Part shown: one piece after another, positions 32,565 through 33,888 of the stretch
Position numbering within the stretch: position 1 is the stretch's first letter
How the letters are laid out: each line of letters opens with the position of its first letter
Origin: an uncultured bacterium
Lineage (GTDB): Bacteria; Muiribacteriota; Ozemobacteria; Ozemobacterales; Ozemobacteraceae
DNA length: 33,888 nt
Direction of reading: 5' to 3'
NCBI GenBank assembly: GCA_946407375.1
Contig: CAMJNS010000020.1
Span: forward strand, 1-33,888
Notes under the pieces: model-generated
What the model saw: the letters and a program-made list of their open reading frames with translations, nothing else
What the model was told of the DNA's origin: nothing
Database searches by the model: none
Made by a program: the position numbers and the translations under genes

Positions 32565-32874
32565 TATCAATTTAACTCTTACTTTTAAACGAGATTTAAA
32601 AGGTATTTTCTTATATATTTCAGAAAAGTTAAAAGAGCCAGCAAATGCATTAAATACTTATTCAGAAATTCGTAGTGCAGTCTTTTCTTTAAACAAATTT
32701 CCAGAAAGATATCCAATTGTCGATGAGCCTATATTCTTTGATTTAGGATTACGAAGATTATTTGTTAAAAATTACGTCGTCTTTTATATTATAAGGGAAA
32801 CAGATGTAATCATCTTAAGAGTTTTGTACAAACGTAGAAGATGGCAAAATTTGATTTCCTTATCAGAAGAATAA
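32551..32874 (+). CDS. Toxin, RelE/ParE superfamily
   Basis: This 107-residue toxin is encoded directly after and overlapping the antitoxin. The sequence LTLTFKRDLKGIFLYISEKL is the N-terminal helix of RelE/ParE proteins. It is followed by FSLNKFPERYPIVDEP, LGLRRLFVKNYVVFYIIRET and IILRVLYKRRRW, the usual beta-sheet core. The R-R-L-F-V-K and VLYKRRRWQ phrases match the ParE-like subgroup that acts on DNA gyrase, whereas RelE members cut mRNA on the ribosome. I cannot separate the two with certainty. Confidence 0.85.
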   Translation: MKKYNINLTLTFKRDLKGIFLYISEKLKEPANALNTYSEIRSAVFSLNKFPERYPIVDEPIFFDLGLRRLFVKNYVVFYIIRETDVIILRVLYKRRRWQNLISLSEE

Positions 32875-32994
32875 TCACTTAGGTCTAGAGACTCAACCGC
32901 AAACAAAATAAGAAATTTCGTCTAGCATCTTGTCTTTTCATCCAAAACAATATAAAATTGGACGAAAAAGAAGGACTGGACAAAAGGAGTTCTC

Positions 32995-33888
32995 ATGAGA
33001 TCATTTAATTACACTAAGCTTGTAAATAAAGCTTGGAATACAGATATATTAAATCTTGTTGCAAAGATACATGAGTACAAAGGGAAACAGGCTCTATTCA
33101 TACGCCAGAAACCTGTAGAATTGAATCGTCTTGTTGAAATTGCAAAAATACAAAGTACAGAAGCATCAAATAAGATAGAAGGTATTATTACAACTAGCAG
33201 CAGAATGAAACAATTGTTTCAAGAAAAAACGACTCCCCGTAATCGTGATGAAGATGAAATAATGGGCTATAGAGACGTTTTAAATACAATACATGACAGC
33301 AATGAGTTCATTCCGATTCGTCCTTCTTATATTCTTCAACTTCATCGAGATCTTCTCAAAAGAGCAGGATTATCATACGGCGGTCATTTTAAGAATGTTC
33401 AGAACTATATAAATGAAACCAATCAAGATGGAACTGTAGTTACACGATTTACTCCAATAGCTCCGTATGAAACTCCAGAAGCTATGGAAAAGCTTTGTAA
33501 TGCTTATGAGGAAGCTATATCTAATGAAAAGATTGATTCACTAATTCTAATTCCAACTTTTATTTGTGATTTTCTTTGTATCCATCCTTTCAATGATGGT
33601 AATGGAAGAATGAGTCGACTGCTCACGCTTTTACTTTTGTATAAGAATGGCTATTATGTGGGGAAATACATCAGTATAGAAAAACAGATAGAGAAAACAA
33701 AGGATCTTTATTATGATATGCTTGAAAAAGCTGATGCTGGTTGGCATGAAGGGAAAAATGATCCGACACCTTTTATTAAATATATGCTTCAGGTTATCTT
33801 GGCTTGCTATATTGAATTTGAAGACCGTGTTGGATTAATGACAGAAAGCAAGAATAGCAGCACCGCTTATGATATTGTAAAAAAATAT
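32995..33888 (+). CDS. Fic-domain protein, self-inhibited type (3' end outside the window)
   Basis: 298 codons are open to the right edge without a stop. AAAGGAG (32983-32989) precedes ATG 32995. The Fic core motif HPFNDGNGR is at residues 197-205, so all residues for AMP transfer are present. An N-terminal inhibitory motif, S58-N-K-I-E62-G63, matches the S/T-x-x-x-E-G/N helix that blocks ATP in class II Fic proteins. The N-terminal region (FNYTKLVNKAWNTDILNLV) and the sequence after the motif fit the family, and a C-terminal helix-turn-helix may lie outside the window. It should transfer AMP to a protein target that cannot be named. It is 120 bases after the toxin-antitoxin pair and has its own leader. 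Confidence 0.88.
   Translation, partial: MRSFNYTKLVNKAWNTDILNLVAKIHEYKGKQALFIRQKPVELNRLVEIAKIQSTEASNKIEGIITTSSRMKQLFQEKTTPRNRDEDEIMGYRDVLNTIHDSNEFIPIRPSYILQLHRDLLKRAGLSYGGHFKNVQNYINETNQDGTVVTRFTPIAPYETPEAMEKLCNAYEEAISNEKIDSLILIPTFICDFLCIHPFNDGNGRMSRLLTLLLLYKNGYYVGKYISIEKQIEKTKDLYYDMLEKADAGWHEGKNDPTPFIKYMLQVILACYIEFEDRVGLMTESKNSSTAYDIVKKY

Overview
The window is an AT-rich stretch of bacterial chromosome that is mostly densely coded on both strands. The likely host is an anaerobic, fermentative bacterium with a double membrane. The signs are NADH-linked [FeFe]-hydrogenase subunits with a Rex-type operator, lipoprotein and Sec signal peptides, flagellin, type IV pilin-like proteins and a large TPR lipoprotein. 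No rRNA or other phylogenetic marker is present, so I do not name a phylum with confidence; Candidatus Riflebacteria or another gut or sediment lineage would fit, but that is a guess.

Layout. 1-2.4 kb (minus): hydC-hydB, with the first codons of a third gene, probably the catalytic hydrogenase subunit, at the left edge. 2.7-3.7 kb: an unknown membrane protein and tRNA-Gly(CCC). 3.87-8.16 kb (plus): a STAS-domain gene, a short flagellin and three pilin-like genes; the flagellin stop overlaps the start of the first pilin-like gene. 8.2-12.7 kb (plus): a GT4 glycosyltransferase, a membrane-anchored metallophosphoesterase and a large MscS-type channel, closed by a strong terminator. 12.78-12.86 kb (minus): a probable 24-residue peptide gene with its own promoter and a strong ribosome binding site. 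13.1-16.7 kb (minus): an operon of two exported proteins and a HEAT-repeat protein, divergent from a 78-residue helical protein. 17.3-18.9 kb (minus): a membrane M48 protease, flanked by spacers that share degenerate repeats. 19.4-25.8 kb (plus): a small membrane protein, a GlmU-like protein that lacks the acetyltransferase half, prs, an 832-residue TPR lipoprotein, a small membrane protein and a UDP-glucuronate 4-epimerase-like enzyme. 25.9-27.8 kb (minus): a clostripain-family C11 protease and a GNAT acetyltransferase. 28.2-31.9 kb (plus): an exported seven-repeat beta-sandwich protein and an exported protein with two SUMF1-type domains. 32.3 kb to the end: a Phd/YefM-ParE/RelE toxin-antitoxin pair and a truncated Fic protein.

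Many products act at or beyond the inner membrane (pilins, flagellin, glycosyltransferase, channel, two M48-type proteins, TPR lipoprotein, C11 protease, repeat proteins), while GlmU, the epimerase and the GT4 enzyme supply or use sugar nucleotides for surface polymers.

The most notable non-coding object is a 284-bp insertion-like element at 27887-28170. It has 10-bp terminal inverted repeats, a perfect 10-bp flanking direct repeat, and a chain of perfect hairpins, two of which are paralogous copies that differ by compensatory base changes. It sits between two strong divergent promoters. A second, GC-richer palindromic element lies at 31974-32203. Other points are the flagellin/pilin overlap, the 24-residue gene, the truncated GlmU, a Rex-type site before the hydrogenase genes and an orphan TTGTGA-N6-TCACAA palindrome at 13059-13076.
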